From assembly GCF_000814325.1 (NCBI RefSeq), contig NZ_JPHF01000013.1, positions 1 to 64,000 on the forward strand: a stretch of 64,000 nucleotides of DNA, written 5' to 3'. The DNA is from Flavihumibacter sp. ZG627 (GTDB lineage: Bacteria > Bacteroidota > Bacteroidia > Chitinophagales > Chitinophagaceae). A program made the position numbers and the translations under genes. Below, piece after piece: positions 25,655 to 34,708 of the stretch (positions within the stretch are counted from its first letter, which is position 1; each line of letters opens with the position of its first letter). The notes under the pieces were generated by a model. It ran no database searches, had not been told where the DNA came from, and worked only from the letters and a program-made list of their open reading frames with translations.

Positions 25655-28021
25655 ATGCTCCAGGAAATTTATCCAGCTATCGGTACCGGAATGACGGTTA
25701 AGATGCTGGAGGCGGAGCCCGATCGCATTAGCAGCCTGCCACAAATTGATGCCCATATATCCTTCCAACCCTTTGTTAACTTTATCCAGAACAAGCAGGT
25801 TAAAGCATCAGGAATCCGCGCAGAATATTATCAGCGGTTGATCGAAAGATTTAATGCCGTGCCGGCACTGCTAAATCCAATCGATGACCCTGACCTGATC
25901 AGCTCCAATGCCGACCTGATGGAATTGCTCGCTGCAGGCATATTTCCCGTAATTGGTGAGGAGGAACAATATATTTTCGGATTCTCAGCACCCTTTCAAT
26001 TCAGCAGTTTCTGTTATTCAGAAAACTTCAGCAACTTATTCGCGGATGAGAGAAAGCAACTTCTGCAGATGCCAATGAATGTTCCGGCAGCAGCACTTAA
26101 ATCGGCTTTCTGTACTTCCATTTATGAACATATACTGGAGAAATTTTACCAGATTGAACTGGCCGACAAACCAGCCCTTATCTATCCTCTCACTGATAAG
26201 GAAACCGGACTCAAGCGATTTTACAGGTTGCGTTATGACCGCAGGTTCATTGAGGTACATTTAAAAGGAGAATTGCCACCTATCAGGAACTGTGCGGTTT
26301 GCCTGAATACATTTCGCATACTTGATCTTGAAAAGCAATTGGAGACGATGCCACTCGACCTGTTTCGCCTTGAAGGATTTGGTGTTTGGATGGCAGATGA
26401 TGTTACAGTAAGACAGTCAGTTGAAACCATCCGGCGTATCCTGCTACGCCATGGAGATTGTGATACCGGGATTATGCATGATCTTAAACAAGCAGTTCAT
26501 GCATTGGTAGGGTTCCAGGACCTTGAAGTTGGTATCATGCCATTCATGAAGATCAATGCCCAGTTTATTCTTGATGAAACATGTGCGGGGCATAGCCTGA
26601 TAGGCCGGCACTGGAAGAATTTGGATCCGGAAAGCATAAATGCATTTCATTCCTTTATTGGATTTATCAGCGAGGATCATGAACCAACATCGGTTTCTGT
26701 AATTGATGAAGGAATCATTGAAGCCATCCCAATATTTAAACGCTTATACAATGAAGGGATAAGAAGTTATATTCTTTACCCTATTCAGAATAATGATGGC
26801 TTACTTGGATTACTTGAAATTGGTTCAACTATCCCCCATCTCCTTACTCATGAGGCCCTGATGCGGTTGGAACCAGCTATGCCGCTGCTATCACTTGCAC
26901 TACTTAAGAATCGTGAAAGTTTCAATACCAGAATTGAGAAACTTATAAAAGATAAATTCACAGCCCTTCAACCTTCTGTTGAGTGGAAGTTTGCCAATGT
27001 TGCCTGGAAGTTCATGAACCAGGAAGCCGGCGACGATTGTAATGTGGTTTTCGAGGATGTATATCCATTATATGGCGCTATTGATATCCGCGATTCATCA
27101 GTACAAAGAAACCAGGCCATTCAGAAGGACCTGAAAAGACAATTGAGTCTTGTTGACCAGACGCTTGAATTATTGCAGAGCAGGCTAAGTATGACCCTTC
27201 TTGAAGGATTACAATTCAAGAACCAGCAGATCCGGAGTTCAATTGAAGAAAGTATGCTGGCAGAGGACGAAGTAGTGATCAATGATTTCCTGAATAACGA
27301 GCTTGAACCGGTGCTGCGTCATTTGAATATGGGAGATGCCCAGATAAGGGAAGTTACAAACCGTTACTTTGATGCAGTTGGTAATTACAACGGATATCTT
27401 TATCACCACCGCAGAGAATATGAGCAATCCATTACGGTGATCAATGATACGGTTATGGATCTTCTTACAATTGGTGAAGCAGAAATTCAACAAACCTATC
27501 CCCATTATTTCGAGAAATACAGGACGGATGGAGTAGAGTATAATATTTATATCGGCCAGTCGATAGCACCAGTCGCACCTTTTGATATGTTATACCTGAA
27601 AAATATAAGACTATGGCAATTGCGTTCAATGGCAGAGATCACAAGAGCAACGGCGAAATTGCTCCCTTCGCTGAAAGTGCCCCTGGAAACCACGCAGCTG
27701 ATCCTGGTACATAACCAATCTATTGCCATCAGCTTCCGGCGCGACGAACGGCGTTTTGATGTGGAAGGTTCCTATAACATTCGTTATGAAGTGATGAAGA
27801 AAAGACTTGATAAGGTACGAATCAGGGAAACTGCCGAGAGACTTACACAACCTGGTAAGATCGCGATTGTTTACAGTAATCCAAAAGATGCCCAGGAATA
27901 TATAGAATACATCAGTTTCTTACAGAATAAGGGTGTTATAAGGTCCGGTATAGAAAATCTTGAGTTGGAGGAATTGCAGGGTGTGCGCGGACTAAAAGCA
28001 TTAAGGGTAGAAGTGGGGTAG
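25655..28021 (+). CDS. Large cytoplasmic protein of unknown function, possible GAF-like region
   Basis: A 788-residue protein without signal peptide or membrane helix. I do not recognise the full architecture. Residues ~270-430 (including RSYILYPIQNNDGLLGLLEIGS) look like a GAF-type small-molecule or signalling domain, and residues ~490-560 are rich in Leu/Gln/Glu and probably helical. The rest is conserved-looking mixed alpha/beta with no catalytic motif seen. It lies between a LytS/LytTR system and an M28 peptidase gene, all on shared or divergent promoters, so a signalling role is possible. Codon use resembles the neighbours. Confidence 0.7.
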   Translation: MLQEIYPAIGTGMTVKMLEAEPDRISSLPQIDAHISFQPFVNFIQNKQVKASGIRAEYYQRLIERFNAVPALLNPIDDPDLISSNADLMELLAAGIFPVIGEEEQYIFGFSAPFQFSSFCYSENFSNLFADERKQLLQMPMNVPAAALKSAFCTSIYEHILEKFYQIELADKPALIYPLTDKETGLKRFYRLRYDRRFIEVHLKGELPPIRNCAVCLNTFRILDLEKQLETMPLDLFRLEGFGVWMADDVTVRQSVETIRRILLRHGDCDTGIMHDLKQAVHALVGFQDLEVGIMPFMKINAQFILDETCAGHSLIGRHWKNLDPESINAFHSFIGFISEDHEPTSVSVIDEGIIEAIPIFKRLYNEGIRSYILYPIQNNDGLLGLLEIGSTIPHLLTHEALMRLEPAMPLLSLALLKNRESFNTRIEKLIKDKFTALQPSVEWKFANVAWKFMNQEAGDDCNVVFEDVYPLYGAIDIRDSSVQRNQAIQKDLKRQLSLVDQTLELLQSRLSMTLLEGLQFKNQQIRSSIEESMLAEDEVVINDFLNNELEPVLRHLNMGDAQIREVTNRYFDAVGNYNGYLYHHRREYEQSITVINDTVMDLLTIGEAEIQQTYPHYFEKYRTDGVEYNIYIGQSIAPVAPFDMLYLKNIRLWQLRSMAEITRATAKLLPSLKVPLETTQLILVHNQSIAISFRRDERRFDVEGSYNIRYEVMKKRLDKVRIRETAERLTQPGKIAIVYSNPKDAQEYIEYISFLQNKGVIRSGIENLELEELQGVRGLKALRVEVG

Positions 28022-28062
28022 AGGACTGTTCTCTTTTGGATCGGATGTATTAGTTTCGGGTA

Positions 28063-29049
28063 ATGCGATTATTGCTTACCATTTCAAGAAGGATAATATT
28101 CCTTTTCGGTGTACCGCTTTTGTTTATAGGCTGTGCACCGAGGCCCCAGGCTACAACCGTAACAAATCAAATCAGCCCACTGGCCCTACACCCTGTTTCT
28201 TCAAAGGATATTTATACCACACTTTCATTTCTGGCACACGATAGCCTTAGTGGAAGGATGGCCGGAACTCCCGGCAACCTGATCGCTACTGCATATATTG
28301 CCAGTCAATTTCATCAGATGGGATTGCAGCCTTTCCGGAGTAATAAATTCACAAATACTTTTTATGTTGACCGAAATGATTCATCTATTACGCACAGTAA
28401 TGTGATAGCCTGGCTTCCTGGAAAATCGAAGCCGGGAGAGATTATCATGATTTCAGCTCATTTCGATCATGTTCAGGCTGGCCGCCCTTCAAAAGGCGAT
28501 AAGATCTATAACGGCGCAAATGACAATGCATCGGGTACTGCTGCAATGATTGCCATGGCAAACTATTATGCACTAACGCGGACAAATGAACGTAGTTTGC
28601 TATTCTGCGCCTTTAATGCAGAAGAAAGCGGATTGCTGGGTTCTTTTGATTTTGCATCCACCATTCATCCGGATAGTTTAGTTGCCGGAATTAACCTTGA
28701 GATGCTTGGTGTGCCCCAGTTTGGAAAAAATAATATCGTGGTTACCGGCATGAAAAAATCGGGATTGCCAGATATCATGCAGAAGAATTTGAAAGGCAGT
28801 GAGTTCAGGTTGCGGAAGGAAAAGGGGGAGGACCTGTTTGAAAGATCAGATAATTATGCATTTGCTGTTAAAGGTGTTCCGGCCCATTCCTTTATGGCAA
28901 GCGATGATACGGAGAAATGTTATCACAGCGCCTGTGATGAACTGAAGCGGATAGATACAGAAAATATGGCCAGGCTGGTAGAAGCACTTATAACAGGAAT
29001 CTCCACAATTGTTTCGGGCAGAGATACCCCTTCAAGAATTATTCCCTGA
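28063..29049 (+). CDS. M28 family metallopeptidase lipoprotein (short paralogue)
   Basis: 328 residues, a shorter relative of the protein at 20146 that lacks most of the insertion. The N-terminus ends with LLFIGC, a lipobox with Cys near residue 24. Zinc ligand motifs are in order: SAHFDHVQ, NGANDNASG, FNAEESGLLGS, LEMLG and a late His in CYHSACDEL. The C-terminal tail TIVSGRDTPSR matches the other copy. It likely hydrolyses peptides outside the cytoplasm. Its 3' end overlaps the convergent GGGPS gene by 11 bp. Confidence 0.9.
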   Translation: MRLLLTISRRIIFLFGVPLLFIGCAPRPQATTVTNQISPLALHPVSSKDIYTTLSFLAHDSLSGRMAGTPGNLIATAYIASQFHQMGLQPFRSNKFTNTFYVDRNDSSITHSNVIAWLPGKSKPGEIIMISAHFDHVQAGRPSKGDKIYNGANDNASGTAAMIAMANYYALTRTNERSLLFCAFNAEESGLLGSFDFASTIHPDSLVAGINLEMLGVPQFGKNNIVVTGMKKSGLPDIMQKNLKGSEFRLRKEKGEDLFERSDNYAFAVKGVPAHSFMASDDTEKCYHSACDELKRIDTENMARLVEALITGISTIVSGRDTPSRIIP

Positions 29050-29797
29050 TGACCCCTACCGCATGAATTGCAGCACTCATTTCACGGATCAGGGAGGGAT
29101 CTTTTTCAATGGCGTTTCCCACAACAATAATATCGGCACCGGCCCTGCAGTTGCGGTAAGCTTTTTCAGGGTCAGTAATTCCACCGCCTACTATCAGGGG
29201 AACTGATATCTGGGAGGCCACTATTGAAATCATCTCTTCTGATATTGCTTTCCTGGCGCCACTTCCGGCATCCATGTAAATAAGTTTCATTCCAAGCATC
29301 TCACCCGCCAACGCGGTACATAATGCAATTTCATTTTTATCGGCCGGAATAGGAGAGGCATTGCTAATATAAGATACGGTTGTAGGAGCACCGCCATCAA
29401 TCACCATGTAGCCGGTGCTCATGATCTCCAGGCCGCTTTGTTTTACAAATGGCGCACTTATCACATGCTGGCCAATAAGTAATTCAGGATTTCTTCCTGA
29501 AATGAGGGAGAGATAAAGTAATGCATCGGCATGCTTTGATATCTGGGATGGGCTGCCCGGAAAAAGTATTACAGGGATGTCGGATTGTTCTTTTATTGCA
29601 AGAATACATTCATCAAGATGGTTGGAAATAACCAGGCTTCCGCCAACCAGGAAATAATCCACACCTGCATCGTTTGCCAGCTGGGTAAGTTGTTTCAATT
29701 GACCAGGCCTGACCTTGTCGGGGTCTATTAATACCGCAAATGATTTCTGCCGGGCTGACTTCTGTTTCTCAATGTGTTGATAGATACCTTGCTGCAT
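29039..29797 (-). CDS. Geranylgeranylglyceryl phosphate synthase (GGGPS/PcrB family)
   Basis: TIM-barrel prenyltransferase (252 residues) that makes an ether bond between sn-glycerol-1-phosphate and a long polyprenyl diphosphate. Motifs: VLIDPDKV at the N-terminus, FLVGGSL, MIYMDAGSGA-like (LIYMDAGSGA) and VGGGITDPEKA for phosphate binding. Such enzymes are typical of archaea but a group II form is widespread in Bacteroidota; its lipid product there is poorly known. A DUF2490 gene lies 58 bp upstream on the same strand. Confidence 0.92.
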   Translation of the reverse strand: MQQGIYQHIEKQKSARQKSFAVLIDPDKVRPGQLKQLTQLANDAGVDYFLVGGSLVISNHLDECILAIKEQSDIPVILFPGSPSQISKHADALLYLSLISGRNPELLIGQHVISAPFVKQSGLEIMSTGYMVIDGGAPTTVSYISNASPIPADKNEIALCTALAGEMLGMKLIYMDAGSGARKAISEEMISIVASQISVPLIVGGGITDPEKAYRNCRAGADIIVVGNAIEKDPSLIREMSAAIHAVGVIRE

Positions 29798-29855
29798 TCA
29801 ATAGGTAATGGCTGGTCACAAAAATGCATAAAATAGCTGGTAATGCCAATCCGGA

Positions 29856-30593
29856 TTAGAATCGGCAATAGAGAGCTAATTGTGTAACATGGTTATTCGT
29901 GAAAGCATCATTACGGCCGCTGACGTACTGATTCATATAACCAGCCTCAATGTCAAATTCCTTGCTCACCCTATATCCCAGAGCAAGGTAAGCACGGTTC
30001 TGGTCGAAGCTCCGACCATTCACATGGGAGTTATTTCCGATATTGAACATCACCTCGTTCTGTAAGGCGGTGAAAACACCTTTAATAAAAGGTTTCTGGC
30101 CATTTAGCGGGACCACAGTACGGAGGAAATAACGAAAGCGGTTGGAATATATATTTCCATCATTCACCAATTTATCGCCTTTTGTATAAGTTTTACTCAG
30201 AAAACGCTGTTCAAGTCGGAAACGGTGAGCCAGGCTGGTTTTTGCCAGTGGATGTGTATAAATCAATTGCTCCCAGATGCGATGTTCCGGAGAGTAACCT
30301 GTTACCACCTGATCAGTATCACCTGTGAATAAACGGCGGTTGCTGATATACGCATAGCCTGCAGTAACCAAAACGCGATCGTTGGCTTTATAGTTAATAC
30401 CTGGCCTGATCAGCAGGGTTTGCATATGCCTCAAACCATCGTCTGAGCGCCATTGAGCATCAAAATGAATACTCGTTTTTTTACCTATAGTGAAACTGTT
30501 AAAAGATCCTACCCAGCCAGTGTTGATCTTTTGGGAAAAAGCTGAATTTGCGCTCATGAAAATGAGTGTATAAAATAATAGGCGATACTTCAT
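29856..30593 (-). CDS. DUF2490 outer-membrane protein
   Basis: 245-residue exported protein with signal peptide (YRLLFYTLIFMSANSAFSQ) and the DUF2490 pattern: W(V)GSFNSFTIGKK, HFDAQWRSDDGLRHMQTLLIRPGINYK, and strands ending LALYCRF with a terminal Phe. It is probably a small outer-membrane beta-barrel; function unknown. It may share a transcript with the GGGPS gene downstream. Its promoter region is shared, divergently, with nrdJ. Confidence 0.87.
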   Translation of the reverse strand: MKYRLLFYTLIFMSANSAFSQKINTGWVGSFNSFTIGKKTSIHFDAQWRSDDGLRHMQTLLIRPGINYKANDRVLVTAGYAYISNRRLFTGDTDQVVTGYSPEHRIWEQLIYTHPLAKTSLAHRFRLEQRFLSKTYTKGDKLVNDGNIYSNRFRYFLRTVVPLNGQKPFIKGVFTALQNEVMFNIGNNSHVNGRSFDQNRAYLALGYRVSKEFDIEAGYMNQYVSGRNDAFTNNHVTQLALYCRF

Positions 30594-30640
30594 TCAATTT
30601 GATGTTGAAGCGTCAAATCTAGTCCCCATAACTGTTTTAG

Positions 30641-30663
30641 GATGTTAAAATCGCTTTAACATC
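30641..30663. promoter_or_regulatory. Inverted repeat GATGTTAAA-N5-TTTAACATC
   Basis: Perfect 9-bp arms with a 5-bp spacer, 48 bp upstream of the DUF2490 start and 278 bp upstream of nrdJ. The dyad form suits a dimeric repressor or activator. The regulator is unknown. Confidence 0.5.
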
Positions 30664-30822
30664 AGAACCAGCGCACTTTAGCGATTGTTGTAAAAAGGGC
30701 CGCCAACCTTCTGTCTTAAAATGTTAAAGAAAAGAAGCTTAACCACCAAATAAAAGAATTTCAGCATGTGGATTTTTCATCAAACTCAACCCCATCGGGA
30801 GCCTTGTGATTTTCCCCATCCT

Positions 30823-30831
30823 TTATCCACA
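30823..30831 (+). promoter_or_regulatory. DnaA-like box upstream of nrdJ
   Basis: TTATCCACA matches the high-affinity DnaA box exactly, 109 bp before the ATG of the ribonucleotide reductase gene. DnaA is known to control nrdAB in E. coli; the same link here is inference from one site. Confidence 0.4.
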
Positions 30832-30940
30832 CCTGTGCATATTTCCGGGTATGATTTTTTAAGTGAGCCGCCTATTTTCGTTTTCACACTTGGACTTGGA
30901 TTTCATAATTTCTTAACAAGCACTCAAATCAAAATATTGT

Positions 30941-33900
30941 ATGGCCAGTAAAAAATCAGCTAGCAAAGGGCTGCAGTTCCCCCGTCGCTTCACCAGAGAC
31001 GATATTTCTGTTTTCGACCAGTTCGAATATGATTATCGCACGTCTATCATCCGTAACCCTAGTGGAGAGGTTGTTTTTGAAATGAATAATGTAGAAGTGC
31101 CAAAGGGATGGAGCCAGATCGCTACTGATATTCTCGCCCAGAAGTATTTCCGCAAGGCGGGCATACCCCAGCCGGATGGCAGTTTGGGAAGAGAAACCTC
31201 CTCCCGTCAGGTGGCTCACCGCATGGCGCATTGCTGGCGTGTGTGGGGCGAACGCTATGGTTATTTTGCAACGGAGCAAGATGCACAGGTGTTCTATGAG
31301 GAGCTGGTTTACTCCATTCTTAACCAGGCCTGTGTTCCCAATAGTCCCCAATGGTTCAATACCGGTTTGTATGAGAGCTATGGTATCAAGGGTAAGCCCC
31401 AGGGTCATTATTATGTTGACCAGGTTGATGGGGAGCTTAAGAAATCCACTTCTGCCTACGAGCGCCCACAGCCGCATGCCTGCTTTATTCTAAGTGTGGA
31501 AGATGACCTGGTAAATGATGGCGGTATCATGGACCTCTGGGTTCGTGAGGCCCGTATCTTCAAATATGGTTCTGGTGTGGGTACAAACTTCTCCCAGATT
31601 CGTGGAGAAGGGGAGAAGCTGAGTGGTGGTGGAACTTCTTCGGGACTGATGAGTTTTCTTAAGATCGGGGACCGTGCAGCCGGAGCCATTAAGAGTGGTG
31701 GAACAACACGCAGGGCAGCCAAAATGGTTTGTCTGGACCTCGATCATCCGGAGATCATCCAGTTCGTTGACTGGAAAGTGGAGGAGGAGAAAAAAGTGGG
31801 CGCTCTTATTGCCGCAGGTTATGCCAGCGATTATGAAGGTGAGGCGTACCGTACAGTTAGTGGACAGAACTCCAACAACTCTGTTCGTATCCCCAACAGC
31901 TTTTTTGAAAAGCTTGAGAATAATGAAGATTGGGAATTGAAAGCGCGTAGTGATGGCCGTGTGATGAAGAAGATTGCTGCCCGCGAACTCTGGAATAAGA
32001 TATCCTATGCTGCATGGCGTTGTGCTGATCCGGGTGCACAATATGATACTACCATCAATGAATGGCATACCTGTCCGGAAGGAGGTCGCATCAATGCCTC
32101 TAACCCTTGTTCAGAATACATGTTCCTTGATAACACGGCATGTAACCTGGCATCGGCCAACCTCATGAAATTCTTTGATACCGATACCAATATTTTTGAT
32201 GTAGAAGGATATGCCTATAGCTGCAGGCTATGGACCGTAGTACTTGAGATATCAGTATTGATGGCGCAATTCCCCTCTAAAGATGTTGCCCAGCTCTCTT
32301 TCGATTACCGCACACTTGGATTGGGTTATGCCAACCTGGGAACGATGTTGATGGTTAGCGGAATACCTTATGACAGTGAAGAAGCGCGCGGTATTGCAGG
32401 AGCTATCTCGGCCATAATGACCGGCATAGCCTACAAAACTTCTGCAGAGCTTGCACAGATCCTCGGACCATTCGCGAGGTATGAAGAAAATAAGGAGCAT
32501 ATGCTTCGTGTGATGCGTAACCATCGTGCCGCCGCATATGATGCATCTGAAGCCTATGAGGGGCTGAGCATCAAACCACTTGGCATACAGGCTAAATATT
32601 GTCCGGACTATCTTCTCAAAGCAGCAACAGCGGCATGGGATGATGCTGTTCAAATGGGTGAGAAATATGGTTACAGAAATGCACAAACTACCGTTATAGC
32701 TCCAACCGGAACAATCGGGCTGGTTATGGATTGCGATACAACAGGGGTTGAGCCGGATTTCGCGCTGGTGAAGTTTAAAAAACTGAGTGGGGGAGGATAT
32801 TTCAAGATCATCAACCAATCTGTTCCTGTTGCCCTGCGGAATTTGAAGTATTCTGAAAAAGAGATCGATGCCATTATTAAATATGCAGTAGGATCTGCTA
32901 GTTTCGCCGGTGCTCCATTCATTAATCACCAGACTCTTAGTGAGAAAGGTTTTATTGCAGAGGAGATCAGGAAACTTGATGATTCAGTGAAGAGTGCATT
33001 TGAGATCGGTTTCATATTCAATAAGTTCAATCTCGGTGAAGCATGCCTTGAAAGGCTTGGATTTTCTGCCGACCAGTATAATGACTGGAACTTCAACCTG
33101 CTGGAGGCCCTGGGCTTTACAGAGGAGCAGATCGATGCAGCCAATGACTACGTTTGTGGAACAATGACCGTAGAGGGCGCGCCAATGCTGAAGCCTGAAC
33201 ACCTGCCCGTTTTTGACTGTGCCAACAGGTGTGGTAAAAAAGGAGAGCGCTTTATTCATGCGCATGGACATATCCGGATGATGGGTGCCGTACAACCCTT
33301 TATCAGTGGAGCCATCTCCAAAACCATCAACCTCCCTAATGAAGCCTCTGTTGAAGAGATCGCTGATTGCTATATGCTTAGCTGGAAGCTGGGATTGAAG
33401 GCGAATGCTCTTTACCGTGACGGATCCAAAATGAGCCAGCCACTGAGCAATAAAAGCGATAAAAAGAAAAAGTCTGAAGATGGTAAAGAAGAAGAAGCTG
33501 CAGCAGCAGAAATACCTGTGATGGCAGAAACTTCCAATATCATCGATATGAGCAAGCTCACCGTTACTGAATTGCTGGAGGAAGTTCAGAAGCGTGTTCA
33601 ATCTTCGCCTGATACCAAACTGAAGCGCGAACTCGCCCATATTGTTGAAAGAAGAACATTGCCAGCCAAACGCCGTGGTTATACCCAGAAGGCAAAGATC
33701 AATGGCCAGGCTTTATTTGTACGTACAGGAGAATATGGGGATGGAACCCTTGGTGAAATCTTTATTGATATGGCCAAGGAAGGCGCAACAATGCGTAGTA
33801 TGCTGAACTGTTTTGCCATTGCGGTATCAATAGGCTTACAATATGGTGTACCGCTGGAGGAATTTGTGGAGAAGTTTGTATTCACCCGATTTGAGCCGGC

Positions 33901-34342
33901 AGGAATGGTGGATCATCCGAATATCAAGAGTGCGACCTCTATCGTGGATTTCATTTTCCGATCCCTTGCATATGAGTACCTCGATAGAACCGATCTTGTA
34001 CATGTTCTGGATAAGCCTGAGGTAATGAATACCGGAACAAATAGCTGGGACGAGCCAGTTGTTGAGCAGGAGCTTGAAAAAAAAACACCTGAACTAAGCG
34101 ATGTAAGGATAGTAGCATCTGCCCAGCCCCGACCCACAGTTGAGTCGCCCAGGCCAACAGAGCCGGTAAAGGCTGTTAAGGCGCTAAAAGTGGAGGGAAG
34201 CAATGCCTTTGACGCTATGAGTAAGGCAAATAAATCAATGCAAAGTGATGCACCCGCCTGTAATGTTTGTGGTCACCTGACCATCAGGAGCGGTACATGT
34301 TACAAATGCCTCAACTGTGGTAACAGCCTGGGTTGCAGCTAA
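30941..34342 (+). CDS. nrdJ: Adenosylcobalamin-dependent ribonucleotide reductase (class II)
   Basis: 1133-residue enzyme that reduces ribonucleotides to deoxyribonucleotides using a B12-derived radical. Active-site cysteines are visible: Cys181 (PHACFILS) and Cys401 (TACNLAS) as the redox pair, and Cys390 in NPCSE as the radical-bearing residue. [10 protein letters not shown] and the loop APTGTIG fit the family. A lysine/glutamate/alanine-rich linker (about 833-866) precedes a TSCPD domain (about 890-1020), then a second linker and a C-terminal tail with CxxC pairs ([13 protein letters not shown]) that may bind metal or reduce the active site. It has its own terminator and needs no NrdB subunit. 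Confidence 0.96.
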   Translation: MASKKSASKGLQFPRRFTRDDISVFDQFEYDYRTSIIRNPSGEVVFEMNNVEVPKGWSQIATDILAQKYFRKAGIPQPDGSLGRETSSRQVAHRMAHCWRVWGERYGYFATEQDAQVFYEELVYSILNQACVPNSPQWFNTGLYESYGIKGKPQGHYYVDQVDGELKKSTSAYERPQPHACFILSVEDDLVNDGGIMDLWVREARIFKYGSGVGTNFSQIRGEGEKLSGGGTSSGLMSFLKIGDRAAGAIKSGGTTRRAAKMVCLDLDHPEIIQFVDWKVEEEKKVGALIAAGYASDYEGEAYRTVSGQNSNNSVRIPNSFFEKLENNEDWELKARSDGRVMKKIAARELWNKISYAAWRCADPGAQYDTTINEWHTCPEGGRINASNPCSEYMFLDNTACNLASANLMKFFDTDTNIFDVEGYAYSCRLWTVVLEISVLMAQFPSKDVAQLSFDYRTLGLGYANLGTMLMVSGIPYDSEEARGIAGAISAIMTGIAYKTSAELAQILGPFARYEENKEHMLRVMRNHRAAAYDASEAYEGLSIKPLGIQAKYCPDYLLKAATAAWDDAVQMGEKYGYRNAQTTVIAPTGTIGLVMDCDTTGVEPDFALVKFKKLSGGGYFKIINQSVPVALRNLKYSEKEIDAIIKYAVGSASFAGAPFINHQTLSEKGFIAEEIRKLDDSVKSAFEIGFIFNKFNLGEACLERLGFSADQYNDWNFNLLEALGFTEEQIDAANDYVCGTMTVEGAPMLKPEHLPVFDCANRCGKKGERFIHAHGHIRMMGAVQPFISGAISKTINLPNEASVEEIADCYMLSWKLGLKANALYRDGSKMSQPLSNKSDKKKKSEDGKEEEAAAAEIPVMAETSNIIDMSKLTVTELLEEVQKRVQSSPDTKLKRELAHIVERRTLPAKRRGYTQKAKINGQALFVRTGEYGDGTLGEIFIDMAKEGATMRSMLNCFAIAVSIGLQYGVPLEEFVEKFVFTRFEPAGMVDHPNIKSATSIVDFIFRSLAYEYLDRTDLVHVLDKPEVMNTGTNSWDEPVVEQELEKKTPELSDVRIVASAQPRPTVESPRPTEPVKAVKALKVEGSNAFDAMSKANKSMQSDAPACNVCGHLTIRSGTCYKCLNCGNSLGCS

Positions 34343-34377
34343 GAAATAAACATGGACGGTTTTTTTAATAAAACCAC

Positions 34378-34409
34378 GGCCCCGGTCATCTGGCTGGGGC
34401 CTTTTCTTA
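34378..34409 (+). terminator. Rho-independent terminator of nrdJ
   Basis: Stem GGCCCCGG (34378-34385) pairs with CTGGGGCC (34394-34401) with one G-T wobble, followed by TTTTCTTAT; 36 bp after the nrdJ stop. Confidence 0.8.
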
Positions 34410-34496
34410 TCCTGATAGTATACGTTTTCAGGAATTCTGGCGTTATACTTGTTACAGACCCGTTTGAAATCCGTACCGTCACCTAAATTCAAGTCT

Positions 34497-34610
34497 ATGC
34501 AAAAACTATTGGCTGTTATTGTGCTGGCTATGTTGTTTGCATCCTGCAGAGCTGTATCACCTTCTGAGGCAGCCAGCTCAAAATTCAGGTATTGCAGACC
34601 CATTCGCTAG
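34497..34610 (+). CDS. 37-residue small lipoprotein
   Basis: A tiny frame with a full lipoprotein signal: MQKLLAVIVLAMLFASC puts the lipobox Cys at residue 17, leaving a mature peptide of only 21 residues. It lies between two terminators (34378 and 34640), so it would be its own transcription unit; TATACTTG near 34444 resembles a -7 element. It recalls very small lipoproteins of the entericidin kind in size only; function unknown. Being short, it could still be a chance frame, but the lipobox and the flanking terminators argue for a gene. Confidence 0.6.
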   Translation: MQKLLAVIVLAMLFASCRAVSPSEAASSKFRYCRPIR

Positions 34611-34639
34611 CCTGATTGGTTAAATGAATTGACAATTCC

Positions 34640-34673
34640 TCCCGATTCCGAAAGGATCGGGATGTTTTGTTTT
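34640..34673 (+). terminator. Rho-independent terminator of the small lipoprotein gene
   Basis: Nine-pair stem (TCCCGATTC at 34640-34648 with 34654-34662, one T-G wobble), loop CGAAA, followed by TGTTTTGTTTT. It lies 30 bp after the 37-codon frame. Confidence 0.75.
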
Positions 34674-34708
34674 AAGGCATTTACTACTTTGCAGGCTAAA
34701 TTGCCGCA

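Larger units (their letters stand above)
30594..30940. other. 347-bp divergent regulatory region upstream of nrdJ
   Basis: Contains the inverted repeat at 30641-30663, a lone half-site-like AATGTTAAA near 30720, and a DnaA-like box at 30823-30831 with a weaker, opposite copy TGTGGATTT at 30767-30775. No cobalamin riboswitch signature and no NrdR-type box were recognised. No gene is seen here. Confidence 0.5.

Noticed and set aside
30594-30940. Cobalamin riboswitch before nrdJ
   Set aside because: No B12-box-like core or matching helices could be seen; a covariance-model search would settle it.
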